Below, piece by piece: positions 11,657 through 23,610 of a DNA stretch of 64,000 nucleotides. The notes below the pieces were generated by a model. It worked only from the letters and a program-made list of their open reading frames with translations, was not told where the DNA came from and searched no databases. The stretch is taken from the NCBI RefSeq assembly GCF_023278565.1, contig NC_064675.1, positions 7,316,001 through 7,380,000 on the forward strand, in the 5' to 3' direction. Position 1 is the first letter of the stretch; each line of letters starts with the position of its first letter. The position numbers and the translations under genes were made by a program. The stretch comes from Colletotrichum lupini (taxonomy: Eukaryota > Ascomycota > Sordariomycetes > Glomerellales > Glomerellaceae).

Positions 11657-12170
11657 GCTGGCCTAAGTGGTTAATATACGCAAACACATCTGTTTCTTTC
11701 GTCTTACTTGTACATGACACAAAAGTGGACGTTTACAGTAGAGTACCATGGTCTAGTTCTACGATCTCAAGATATGAAGTACTGCGTTACTATTGATTCA
11801 ATTGACGTCCAAGTGAGGATAACAGTAACTATCCCGGTAGCTGTGGCAGGATACCATCCGGACTCAGGACAACCATCTTTACATGTCCTTCCCCATTAGC
11901 TTTAGATCTTACTTGTCAGTATAGAAATATGATAGAGACGGGCTCCGATCAACCCATCATATACTGCTTCCATAGCATCATACAGCATTGGGTAATGCAC
12001 ATAGTTTATATCCAGTCGACTGACATGTTATTGAATTTACCCGCAGCGGATGATGTGTCATTACATGGGTTGAACTTCGGCGCAAATAGGGACACGAGAT
12101 GTGCCAGGGATAGCTTTCAGCAGTCTCAATTGAGTATCATAATTCAATAAAGATATTATCATTCACCTGC
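11657..12170. other. GMC 3' flank and left border of the A+T-rich island
   Basis: Ordinary composition up to about 12150. A T-rich tract (around 12171-12195) then marks an abrupt switch to A+T-rich sequence. No gene is supported. Confidence 0.4.
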
Positions 12171-14198
12171 TGTTTTTTTATTTATTTGTTTATTTATCCT
12201 ATTTTATGCCGTAATATCCTTAAGTAAGGCAAAAAGTAACTATATTACGTTAGAATTATATAACCGTATATAGTACCCCGTAGAATTTATATAATACCCT
12301 CTTATAAAATAGTATAATATATAATCTAAAATTTAACCCTTTTATTTATATATAGCCCCCCGTAATATTTTATAACTTAGAGTAATTATACTTAGTAAAG
12401 TTCGAGTACTACGCTAATAATATAAAAAATAAGCTGAGTAGTATTTTATATATTTATAAAAAGACCCTCGTTATACTATAATAAGTATTACTATTTAAAA
12501 TAAGAGGTTATATTTTTTTAAAAAGTTAAAAATAATAATATATAGTTATAGAATAAGGTAAGTAAAAATATAATATAATATAATATAATATAAGTAAGTA
12601 TTATTAAAAACTCGTATTATAATATAATAGTACTACGAATAAATATAGGTTTTATAGGGCCGTTAGAGTATATAGTTTATTATATATCCTATTTAAACGA
12701 GCTATACTAACGTACTCGCTTTATAAAATTAATATTTACTAAGGGAGCTAATTACTATATTAATAAACCTATTTACGTAAGGGGGCTTAGTTTAAAAAGG
12801 ACTTCTCTAAATAGTTAGTTAAAAAGCGAACTATATAATACGTCTTATTATATTAATTTATTAATAAAAAGGCTAAGGGGGGTACCCCGAGACCTCTATT
12901 ATAACCGTACTATTTAATAATAAATACGGGTTTAGTATTATTACGGCTAATTCTATAAGCACTAGTTCGATTTTAATATATATGTATAAGAATAAGGGTT
13001 TAGATCTATATTACTAAGTTATTTTAAATAGATATTAATATAGAACTGGGAGCGCTATAATATTATAATATATACCAACTACTCCTTATTAAACTAGCCC
13101 CGAATAAAACTAATATAAGTAAACTATAATATACTCTTATATATAATTAATTAATAATAATAAACGTAGTTAAGTATTTTTTTTTTATATAAGTAATAGA
13201 AGTTCGTATTTATATAATAGTATAAACGGTAGTATATAATAAAGTTTTTATAACTAGACCTAGTTAATAAAAGCTAGTAGAGCTATTACTACGTAAGTAA
13301 CTTAAGCTCGGGGTTTAGCTTATTATTAATAAAAAGCCTTAGTCTTTTATAAAAGTCTAGTTAGTATTCTTTTTATTAATTTTAAAAAGCACTTAGTTAT
13401 TTCCTTTTAATTTAATATCTAAAATACGTAATAATTAAAGGGCGTAAATAAAAGTTAAGGATCTTTATAATAGTACTTTTTTTAACTAAATAATCCGCTA
13501 TTTCGTTCTTTATAATACTCTTATAGCTAGGTATTTAGCAGGAGGTAATAAGGATTTTAATATTCCTAGCGAGCTTTTTAAAATTAAAAATAGCTTATTA
13601 AGAAGAGGAGGGGGGGGTACTATTTAAGTACTTAATAATAGCCTAATTATTTAAATATATAATAATAGCTATAATATCTTTATTTTTAAGCCTTAGGGCT
13701 ACGTAAAGACTAATAATAGCCCTTTTAATTTTAATATTAAAAACCTTAGCCTAGGATAAGTAGTAGTACTTAAAATAGACTAACTACGGGCTATAATAAA
13801 TAGTATAACTATAGCCTATAGCCTTTAAAAAGGTCTATAACCTATTAATATAGGCTATAATATACGTAACTAAGAGTAACTTATATTACTTATAATAGCT
13901 CCGGATTTCCTCTAACTTAATAAGGTCCTATACCTTACTAAGGCTCTACGTAATTAAAAAGTTATATAATAATAAAGCTAGCTATAGGGGCCGTTCGATT
14001 TAGCTAGCTACCTAAATAAAAGTAATAGGGTAAGAAGGGTTTTTATAGTTATAAAATAGCCTATAATTACGGATTCTCTAAGCTAGGGGGTAATAGTAAT
14101 TTAATATAAATAGCTTAATAACATAGTAATTTTTAAATAAGTTTAAAAAGAGCTTAATTAGTAAAGTACTAACTTTATATAATAATATTATAATTAGA

Positions 14199-14207
14199 GT
14201 AGTTTAT
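14199..14207. repeat. Left copy of presumed 9-bp target duplication
   Basis: GTAGTTTAT immediately left of the 3.4-kb inverted-repeat element. The right copy TTAGTTTAT is at 17641-17649. One mismatch at the first base. Confidence 0.5.
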
Positions 14208-17200
14208 AAGAATTAATATACGGGCGTCGTAAATTAATATACGGGCGTTACTCTTATATAAGTATCGCTATTTTATTTTTTAATTAGTTTTAAAAAATAG
14301 TACCTCTTTATAAAGGCGGTAAGGGTAACTATATTAATATAGCTATTCCTACTATCCTTTTTAACCTAAGCTCTAGTTTAAGATTTTTAAAAATAAGAAT
14401 ATTACTATAACTTACGTACTTATTTAGAACCGCTATATTACTTATTTAAAATTTGTAAATCTTAAATTAGCTAATAATATAAGCTTTTATAAATTTTAAA
14501 TAAGTAAGGCTTCTTTTTATTATATATTCAAAATATATAAAAAGTAAATTATAATAACGTCTACTTAACTACCTCTTTTAACGTAGTTATAATAATTTAT
14601 TATTATCATAAACTATTTCTTATTAGCTCCGTTTCCTTTAAATACTAAGCTATATTAGCTATTTATTTATATAATTCCCTATTATTTTCCCCTTATTAAA
14701 AACGCTAAATTAGCTCCTTATTTATTATTAAAATAAGCTCGATATTTAGCTTTAACTTAGCTAACTTATTTTTTTATAAACTTAATTAGTATTAACTTAT
14801 TTTTATTTTTAAATAGGTAGCCTCATTTTTTATTACTTATACTTTAATTATTATAAATAATATAAGCTTAACTAGCTAACTAGCTTTTTTTAAATAAAGC
14901 TAGTTATAATAAAATAAGCTATATTATATTCTTTAGCTTATTATAGAGGGATAAAGTAATCTTAGGGTCTAGGATCCGGTAGTATAAATTAAAAAAAGAA
15001 CGTTTCTTAAAGATACTATTAAGGGTATACTTCTTACTTATTAAAAATAATTAAATTTAATATTTTAAAATAGATATTATAATAATATAAAATACTTAGT
15101 TTAATTAAAATAGTATAGTCTAAACTATAAGATCCGAGGGGGTTTAAAAATAGCTTTTTATTAAATAGTATTACTTTTTTTATAAACTAGCCTTATATCC
15201 TAATTAAAATAAAATATTTTAAAAAAAGTATTATTCGAAGTTTATTTAGGTATTTAAAATAAGTACTTATATACTCTTAGCTTATAAATACCTCGTTTTT
15301 TATATAAGCTTAATAAAAGCATAGCTCCTAATTACTAATTATATTTTATATAACGTTAATAAGCTAATATAAGTAATTAAAACTATTTAAAAAATAACTT
15401 TTAATATTATTATTACTTAACTTAGTATTAGAAGTAATACGAGTATTAAAGTTTTAGTATTTTTAAATAAAGTAACGGGCCTATTATATTCTTAAAAATA
15501 AGTATATTATATAGAAATATTAGAGAATTAAGCGTTAGTTATTAAATTCTTTATAAAGCTTAGTCTAGGCTTTTTTAAAAATATACTTAGTTTTAATAAA
15601 AATAATAAGCTTTTATATTATAAAAACCTTACGATGTATATAAAAAGGGGGCTTATTAATAAGCATATTAATATAAGCCTTATTCTTATTACTTAGTATA
15701 GCTATTACTTATATTAATAACTAATATCCCTTATTATTAAACTTACTATTATTATTATTATAACTACGGTCCTTAACTTATTTTTATTTAGCTTTAAATA
15801 TAATATTAAAGTTAATATAATAAATATAGAGTTATTATTAAACGTTTAAGAACTACTCGTTTAGTATAACTTTTATTTACTTATTATAATTTATAATAAT
15901 AATAATAGGGTAATAGATTAAGTATTAGTTTATAAGTTAGTAAATACTTATTAAAAAAAACTAAAACCCCTCTAGTTTCTTATTATTAATAAGGCTAAAC
16001 GTAATATTATAAATAGATTTAAAATAGGTCTACTTAATAACTTAAAAAAGAGAGAGCTTAAAGCAATTAATATTATAAATATTATCGAAACTAATTACCT
16101 TAGGGAATCGCTTTTATATTTAAAAATAATAAAGAAAAGTCTAAATAAGGCTAATAAAGTAGTTTAGCTCGTTATTTACCTATTTTACTACGTATAGGAT
16201 ACTTTATTTATTAAATAGCTTAATTAATACTATAATTAATAAGTATTTAATTAGTTTTTTTTAGTTTATATAAGCCCTAGTATTATAAATATTTCGCTAA
16301 ATAAATAAGGACTCTAAGAACTATTTTTAAATAATAATACGTATATCCCGAGCCTAAATCCTAACTTATTAGCTTATAATTTTAATAATATCCTTAATTA
16401 CTTTAATAAGCTTATAATATAAAGGGTATATAAAGGCTTTAAAGCTAGGGTTATAATTATATTATCTATATTAAGGGTCTAAATAATAACATAATAACTA
16501 CTTATCCTCTTTTTAAACCTCAGTAATAACTTCCTATTTATAATCGTATTTTTAAAACTTATATTATTAAATATTAGTACTTTTTATAAGCTTAAGCTTA
16601 CTAAACTAATTATATTAAAAAGTATATTAAATAATTCAGCCTCGAGCTTTATACTTATTCTATTTTATAATACTAAATTTATTAGCTTTTATAAAATTAT
16701 TAACTCGGTTAAAAAGGGTATTATAAGTTTATTTTAAATTACTAAGAATTAGTAAATTTAGGATTTAAGTTATAAAAAAAGAGGAGGATCGGTTATTTAG
16801 AGTATAATAAGAGGTTATAATTTAAAAAAATACTTTATTTTAAATAGAGGATAGCCGTAGGGGTAAATAAAGTAATAAGTTAACTTAGGGACCTTATATT
16901 TATTATTATTAATAAATATATTTTTATTATTAAAGTAGTACTATTATTAATTATTAATTAGTCCTAATAACTTATTTAATAAGTTAAAGAGTATTACTAA
17001 ACTACTCTATTATAAAATAGGAAGGTTATTAAGATTATTTATTAAGAAGAGAGGGGTTATATTTTAAAAAAAGTTATAAAAGGGTAGTCCGCTAGGTTTT
17101 TATTATTCCCTTAGGGAAATAATAAGTAAAATATAATATAAGCTCTATATTAAAGTAATTATTTATAAAAGGTTACGTATTTTATAATATATTAGCTAGG

Positions 17201-17640
17201 AGCTTAGTAATAAAATTATACTACCCTTTAAAATAATTAATTTTATAAACTTAATTAACGTTAAGGTAGCTATTTTTTAAAAAAGGAGATAATAATAATT
17301 AATTAAATAATAATAAGAGGCTATAATTAATTAATAGTCGTTCTTATAAAGGGGGAAGTTTTTTAATAGGGGTATTATTTTAAAATTAGTTTTAAAAAAC
17401 GTTACTAATTCTAATTATAAAAGTTATTATAAATAAATACTATAAGTTAGACTTCGAGGCTTAATAATATAATTTAAGTATAAAGGGAGTAAAGGAATAA
17501 AGGCTTAGGATACTTTATAAGTATTTAGTAAAATTTAACTATACTAATAATTTTTTTTAAACTAATTAAAAAGTAGAATAGCGACGCTTATATAAGAGCG
17601 ACGCCCGTATATTAATTTATAATGCCCGTATATTAATTCC
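14208..17640. mobile_element. Nested DNA transposon with ~90-bp terminal inverted repeats (MULE-like?)
   Basis: The left end (14208-14297) and the reverse complement of the right end (17551-17640) align over almost 90 bases. Differences are mostly C/T or G/A, as RIP would give, with one single-base gap near the tip. Both ends carry two tandem copies of ATTAATATACGGGCG followed by CTCTTATATAAG. The flanks GTAGTTTAT (14199-14207) and TTAGTTTAT (17641-17649) are direct repeats matching at 8 of 9 bases. A 9-bp target duplication with long inverted repeats suggests a Mutator-like element, but no transposase can be read through the mutations, so the class is an inference. Confidence 0.65.
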
Positions 17641-17649
17641 TTAGTTTAT
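17641..17649. repeat. Right copy of presumed 9-bp target duplication
   Basis: TTAGTTTAT directly after the right inverted repeat of the nested element. It matches 8 of 9 bases of 14199-14207 in direct orientation. Confidence 0.5.
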
Positions 17650-18039
17650 TATACTAAAAGGGATCCTTTTGAAGTAATATTAATAAGGGTTTAGAGGGTT
17701 TAAATAATTAACTTTAGCCCGTTCTATACCTCTAGCTAAGTACGTATTTCTAAATTAACCCTAACTCTAAAAGCTAGTTTAGTTAGGCCTAGGTACTATA
17801 GCTTAGTACTATAAAGGGCCTTTGGTATAATTATAATATATACCGCCTTATATATAATAATAAGAGGCGTACTTTTAAAAACCTTATCAAGTCCTTTAAT
17901 ATACCCTATTATAAACCTAGCCTTATTTTAGTAGTTTATAATATACTTATAAAAAAGTAGCCGTTTATTAAAAATAATACTTAGTTACTTTATAATACCT
18001 TTTTTCTTTAGTCTAATCTCTTTATTATTATAATAAATA

Positions 18040-18058
18040 GGGGGGGGGGGGGGGGGGG
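18040..18058 (+). repeat. 19-base G homopolymer in the RIP island
   Basis: Nineteen consecutive G residues in sequence that is otherwise almost all A and T. The run has no CpA or TpG step, so it is not a RIP substrate and is expected to survive. Its exact length is uncertain because homopolymers are prone to sequencing error. Confidence 0.9.
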
Positions 18059-21000
18059 TAATATTTTTAACTCGGGGTAAAGTACGCTTTATAAAGTATA
18101 GAACCTCGGTTTTTATAAAGTTAAGTTAGATAGTATTATTATTATTTTAAGTAATAGTATTATTAAGGATTTACTATGCCCGAGAAGTAGCCTTAATAAG
18201 GTCTTTTTTAATATAAAGTATTACGTAGTTATTAATATAACTAAACTTAAATAACTCTGGGCCGATTTAGTAAATTTATTTAGTATATAAGAGGAAGAGG
18301 ATAAGTAAGATTAGTAACCCTTATAATAGCTTATAAAAGAGGGGGGATATAAGTATTTAGTATTTTTTATAACGGACCGAGATATAGCGTAATTAATTAA
18401 AGTATTAGACCTAAGTAATAATATTTTTTAACTAGCCCTATGCCCTAAGTTAGTTATATAAATAGTTATATAAAACTAAATTAAAAGCTTTTTAATATTT
18501 ATTATAATAAGGATAGTAATAAGCTTTTTATTAAAAACTATTTATATATTATAAGCTACTACGCTAGTAATATTAATAACTAATTATTTAAATAGTACCC
18601 CGGCTACTTAAGGGTATGGTACGCCCCGGGTAACCGTAATATAAAATATCCTCTTAATTATAAAGTGCTTAAAATCCTTTTTTAAAATAGCTAATAACGA
18701 AATCGGGTACTAGCCCTTATATATATATATATCTCGGTTAAGCTTTAAAATTATTATTATTTTAGTATCTTATTAAATTTTAAAATAATATTTAAATATA
18801 AAATAAGATTAGTAAAAACGGTAAACGTACTTATTAATATATAACTAATAAGCCCGTAATATAGAAATTATAATATTATCCGTACTAAGGATAGTATTAC
18901 CTATACTAAGTACTACGTCCTTTACTTTATATTAATAAATAATTAAATCTTAGGATAGGGTTTACTTAGGGTGTATTATAAAGTTAAAATAAATATTATC
19001 TCCCGTAGTTACTCGCTCTAGGAGTTTTTTTTAAAAAAGTATTACTTTTTTAATAAGCTTAGTAACTATAGTTTTATTATTTTATAAAAAGGAGGATTAG
19101 ACCTAAGGCCTCGGCCGGTTCTAATTTATAACTTAGTATATATCCGAGTCCTTTTTAATAAAAATAACTATTCTAGCTTATATAGTAGCCTTAATACTTC
19201 GTATAGTACTATTATATTACTTATTAACCTTAGCTATAATAATAAAATAAAAATCGGCTGTATATACTATTTTAAAATACTTATTAATCTTAATATAAGA
19301 TTTATTTTATTATTTTATCCCCTTACTCCCCGCGTAGTACGAGGTAAAAGAGGTAAAAAAAGTATATTAAAAAATAATATTTAAGCTATTTATAACTAAA
19401 TTAAGGTTATATATAGAGTTATATATAGTATATATACTCTAGGCTAGCTCTTTTACTTTTTTTACGAACTAAAGTATATTTTTTAAGCTAATCCTCCGTT
19501 TCTTTTTTTTTAATTAATATATATTACCTAGGTTAATAGGGAGGGAGATAGTCGTAATAAGGGTATTATAGTCCGACTTAATATAAATATAGCTAGTAAT
19601 TTAAGTACGGGCTAGCGGGATATTAATAATAATAAAGTTAAGTACGTTACTAACTTTATAAATAGGGACCCCTATAGGGTTTAGGATATTAAAATAGTAG
19701 TCGTTTATCTAATTAGCTAGGTAATTCTTAAGTATATATAAAGGTATCCTTAGTTATTAATTCGTATAGTAGGAGTTTAGGTCCCTTATAATAAAGACCC
19801 TTTATAAAAAGGTCTAGAGGCTAAGAGCTATTAATATACGTTTTTTATTAAATATATAATAAACGTTAAGGATATAGTACCCTAAAATACGTACTTTAAG
19901 TATATTTTAATAAAAAAGCTTTATAATATTAAATATTACTAAGTAGGGGAGGGTATATTAAACGTATATTAAGACTTATAGCTTATTTAATATAATATCC
20001 TAGCTCTAAATTAGCGAGTATAAAGTAAAGTTAGGGTAAAATTTAGTAATATTTTATAGCTTATTTATATTATATTATAGCTCTTATAATAATAAAATAT
20101 CCGCTTATTTAAATTTAATAATAGCTAGGACGTAGTTATACTTATACCCGTTCTTTTATATATTAGCTTATAATATTTTAATCTTAATACGTATTATATA
20201 TACTAGTTCTAAGTAGTTATAGAGCGCCCTTAAGTAGCGCTCCTATACTTACTTTTTTTTTAGGGCTAGTTTTTTATATTTTAAGCTATTCTCTAAGGGG
20301 AGCTTAGAGCTCTATTTTTTAAAAAGGGGGTAATTATTACTTTTTAAAATAAAATCTAAAGTATTATTTAATTTTATAATAATTAGTTATTTTTATTTTT
20401 ATTTAGGGAGTTTATTAATATTATTTATAGTAATACTAATTATTATAGACCTATAAATAATATTTTTAATAAGGTTTTTTATTTATATATTTATAAACTC
20501 GTTTTAAAATTAAGTACTAGGGGACTCCGTATTAAGCCCCGGCTTAGGGATAGGGGTAGGGCTTAGAGGGGAGGGGGAGTCGAGCTTCGTAGCTTATAAA
20601 TAAAGTTCCTTATTAGCTTTATAAAGGAGCTTTTTTTATTAAGAAGTTTAGTAAATAATAGCGCCGTTTTTCCTCTAAGAGCGGATAGGGTAATTTATAT
20701 AGTTATTTAAGTACGGTCCTTAGTAATTCGTATACTAAGGGATTATTAAAGTATAATTATTATTATATTTTAGCTTATTATAATAATAATAGCGTTAAGT
20801 TCTAAAGTAATCCTTAGAGCTATATTAGTTTAAATAAACTTAGTACTATTTTAAAAATAAGTAATATATAAGTAATTATATTTTAACCAACTTAAAAATA
20901 CTAAAGGGCTCCTTAGTTAGTTTTAAAAATAATACGATATATATAATATAAGGGCTAACTATCGGGCCTAAGGTTTAGTAATAAAGGGGGTCTATTTTTA

Positions 21001-21539
21001 TAATAACCTTAATCTCGTTTTAAATAAATAAACTAAAGTTAAGTAGCTACTTACCCAGGCCCGGGATCCGTATTTTAATACTTTTAATAATATAAATAAA
21101 CTAAATTTTAGATCCCTTAATAATAGTTATATAGTGGTTTTTTTCTAGCTTTATAGGCGCAAAAGATCGACCTTAACGGGATTACGCTTTTAAAAGAAAT
21201 TATATATAATATAATATACTTTTTAACTATATAATACGTATAATATACCCTAAGTACGCGCTTAACGTAATATAATAATTTTAATATAAAAACCGCTATA
21301 TAATTTAGAATAAATAAGCTACCCTTTACGTAGTAGCACTAGCTAAAAAGGTTAATAATAAAGGTTAGCTATAATAATTAACTATAATAATTAGTTATAA
21401 TAATTAAAAGTAGCCTTCCTTAACTATAAAGGTTCTAAACTTTAATAGCGACGTAGAGGTTTTTAAAAAAAGGGCTAAATAGGCTAATATTTACGTACTA
21501 GAGCTCATAAAGATTCTTTTTATCCTTATCGCTTCTAAT

Positions 21540-21830
21540 ATCGCCCAAAGCTACTCTCTATTTAAACTAAACAAATCTACTAAACAAATCCACTAAACAA
21601 ACCCATTAACACACAAACCACTACCTCGACGAGAACTAGTATCGTTGGAGTGGGTGCAGCTCGCCCTCTAGACGGGCGGGGGAAGGTCGGGAGTTAATGA
21701 AAGGAAGACAACGGTCGAGTCGGTTGATTTTGATTAGTAGTTAGGTATGGAGCGCAATATACCCAGTTTTCCCCAATACGTAATACACAGTACGGCCCCG
21801 GCGGATTGCTCCGTCGGGGGGTTAATAGTA
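21540..21830. other. Unmutated short island within the RIP block
   Basis: About 290 bases of near-normal composition, rich in CA and TG steps, between heavily A+T-rich flanks. It starts with three tandem 13-mers (21566-21604) and continues with GC-rich sequence including GACGGGCGGGGG (about 21673-21684) and CGGCGGATTGCTCCGTCGG. No coding frame is evident. It could be a younger or low-copy insertion that escaped RIP. Confidence 0.55.
21566..21604 (+). repeat. Three tandem 13-bp repeats
   Basis: Consecutive units ACTAAACAAATCT, ACTAAACAAATCC and ACTAAACAAACCC. The units differ only by C/T changes at two positions. Confidence 0.85.
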
Positions 21831-22640
21831 GTTTTATTAAAGAGTTTAAATAGCTAAGTATAGTAATTAAGTATAGTTTATTATACTCTTAGGGTTTTTA
21901 AAATAAGTACGTAATTAGTTAGAATCCTAATTACTAAGCTAATATCCTCACTCTTAAATAAGTAGTTTTTAATAACTTTTTTATAAATAAACCGTACCTC
22001 GGCTTAATAATAGGGGTTTTTAAAATCGAGCTAAATAAAAATACGGGTATTATAAATAAGAATAAGAAGTACGTTTCTATTTCCCTCTTATAAAACGCTT
22101 TTTATACTTAAAGCTCGAGTTATAAGGCCCTAAGGTTAATAACTAAAGCCCTATATAAATATTTTAAAATAAAAGAGGCCTAATATAGTTTTATAATTAA
22201 GTCTATAATAAGAGGTTTTTATTAAAAAATACTAAGGTTATCTAAATAGTACCTCGAGCTTAGTTATATAAAAGCTTATAATAATAATATATTTAGAGTT
22301 TTTTAATAATTAAAAGAACTCTTAAATAGTAATAAGGATAATATTCCTTACGAAATAAAAGCTTAAAAAACGGGTCTTAATTTTATTTATAATTATAATC
22401 CTATTTAAATATATCTCGTAATTAAGGTATAATTATATTATTATTAATCTAAGTAGTATTATAATAGCTAATATATTTAGCTTAGGTCTTATAATTAGGA
22501 CTTTTATAATCTTAAGGGTTATAAGAGTTATATTTATAAAGTTTAAAATACGACGCTATTTTATAAATAAGCGTAATAGTATAAACTAAATAATAATAAT
22601 AAAACTTAAAAGAGTACTAAAAGTATTTAATAAGGGCGGT

Positions 22641-23528
22641 AATTATAGCGGCATATAGTAGCCGTTACTTAGGTTAGTTATATTTAGTATAAGGAGAGAA
22701 AAAGGGGAATTAGGCCTTATTAAAGAGGTTAGTGTAGTACGGTAGCCCGTACTAACAGTGCGTGCTAAGAAAAAGTATATAGGAGGAAGGTTGCATTCAC
22801 CTACTAATACCCCAGTCAGATCGTCCATTATGATTTTGTTGGGTCGAGACGTGCCATGAGATCACGCTGGAACCAGCCAATCGGAATCACCCTGGATCAC
22901 ATGAAAAGCCTCTTTGTCAGTGCCAATTCGTTCGGGACTCTGCATGCTGCCCCTATAAAGGCAACGGATCCTAGGAAGTGAATTGATGTCAGCCGAGGAT
23001 CTACGCTATGCTCGCGCTGTACCCAAACCAAGATTAGATACCATCCAGTATGCCCATCATCTTTAGGCAGCAAAAGTTCGTGGAACAAGTATTGGCATTG
23101 TGGGTTCGACCGCGCCACGACGCCGTTCATCTTGTCCGATGCTGCGGGCCGCCAATGCGTGGATCTCCAACCACAATGATGGATTGGTTTCACTCATTTC
23201 CCATGGTACAAGGCGCGGCACTCGTAGGTGGAGCGTCAGCAATTGGTCTGCAGCTTCGCCTCGTCCGAGTTTCCCCAGCTAGGTAATACTAAGTATTTTT
23301 TGCGTGGGCTCGTCCCTTGTGAGCTGTGTGCTGTGAGCCAGAAGGATCACGCTAAAATCTGATGGGAAAATGAATTATTGCTTCCTGTTTTGGTACCATG
23401 TCTGCCTGCCAAGAGACAACGAAAACACCTTCAAGAATGAAAAAGCTGCAACTCCGCAATAATCACGAAATCTGGAATCGGGTAATGAACTCTCAGCAGA
23501 AAGTTGAGACAAGACTTCCATTGCCAAC
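22641..23528. promoter_or_regulatory. Region between the RIP island and the ABCG gene
   Basis: Composition returns to normal after about 22730. Two short overlapping frames (22897-23193 minus, 23050-23286 plus) show no domain and are probably chance. A CCTATAAAGG box lies at about 22953-22962. The missing upstream exon and promoter of the ABCG transporter, including its signal peptide, probably lie here, but I cannot place the splice sites. Confidence 0.35.
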
Positions 23529-23608
23529 ATGAGCCGCAAGACTTTCGGCCTCGACGCCTCGGATTTACCACAGGACCCATACTATCCCCAAACAGACCCA
23601 ACAGGCCC

Positions 23609-23610
23609 TA
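23609..23610. repeat. TA target duplication, left
   Basis: TA dinucleotide abutting the left inverted repeat. Matched by TA at 25625-25626 after the right repeat. Confidence 0.85.

Larger units (their letters stand above)
12170..22640. repeat. RIP-degraded A+T-rich transposon island
   Basis: About 10.5 kb of sequence dominated by TA, TTA, TAA and ATA steps. CpA and TpG are rare, and no frame is open for more than a few dozen codons on either strand. This is the expected residue of C-to-T changes at CpA on both strands in repeats. At least one element with long inverted ends is nested inside (14208-17640). G-rich runs such as 18040-18058 survive because they contain no CpA/TpG. The segment 21540-21830 is of near-normal composition. 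The original elements outside the nested one cannot be classified by eye. Confidence 0.85.

Noticed and set aside
12170..22640. Mitochondrial insertion or centromere as the explanation for the A+T-rich block
   Set aside because: No mitochondrial genes can be read, and the inverted-repeat element plus the depletion of CpA/TpG fit RIP-mutated transposons better. A centromere cannot be excluded without chromatin data.
22897..23286. Overlapping 98- and 78-codon frames upstream of the ABCG gene
   Set aside because: They overlap on opposite strands and neither resembles a known protein or the missing ABCG N-terminus.
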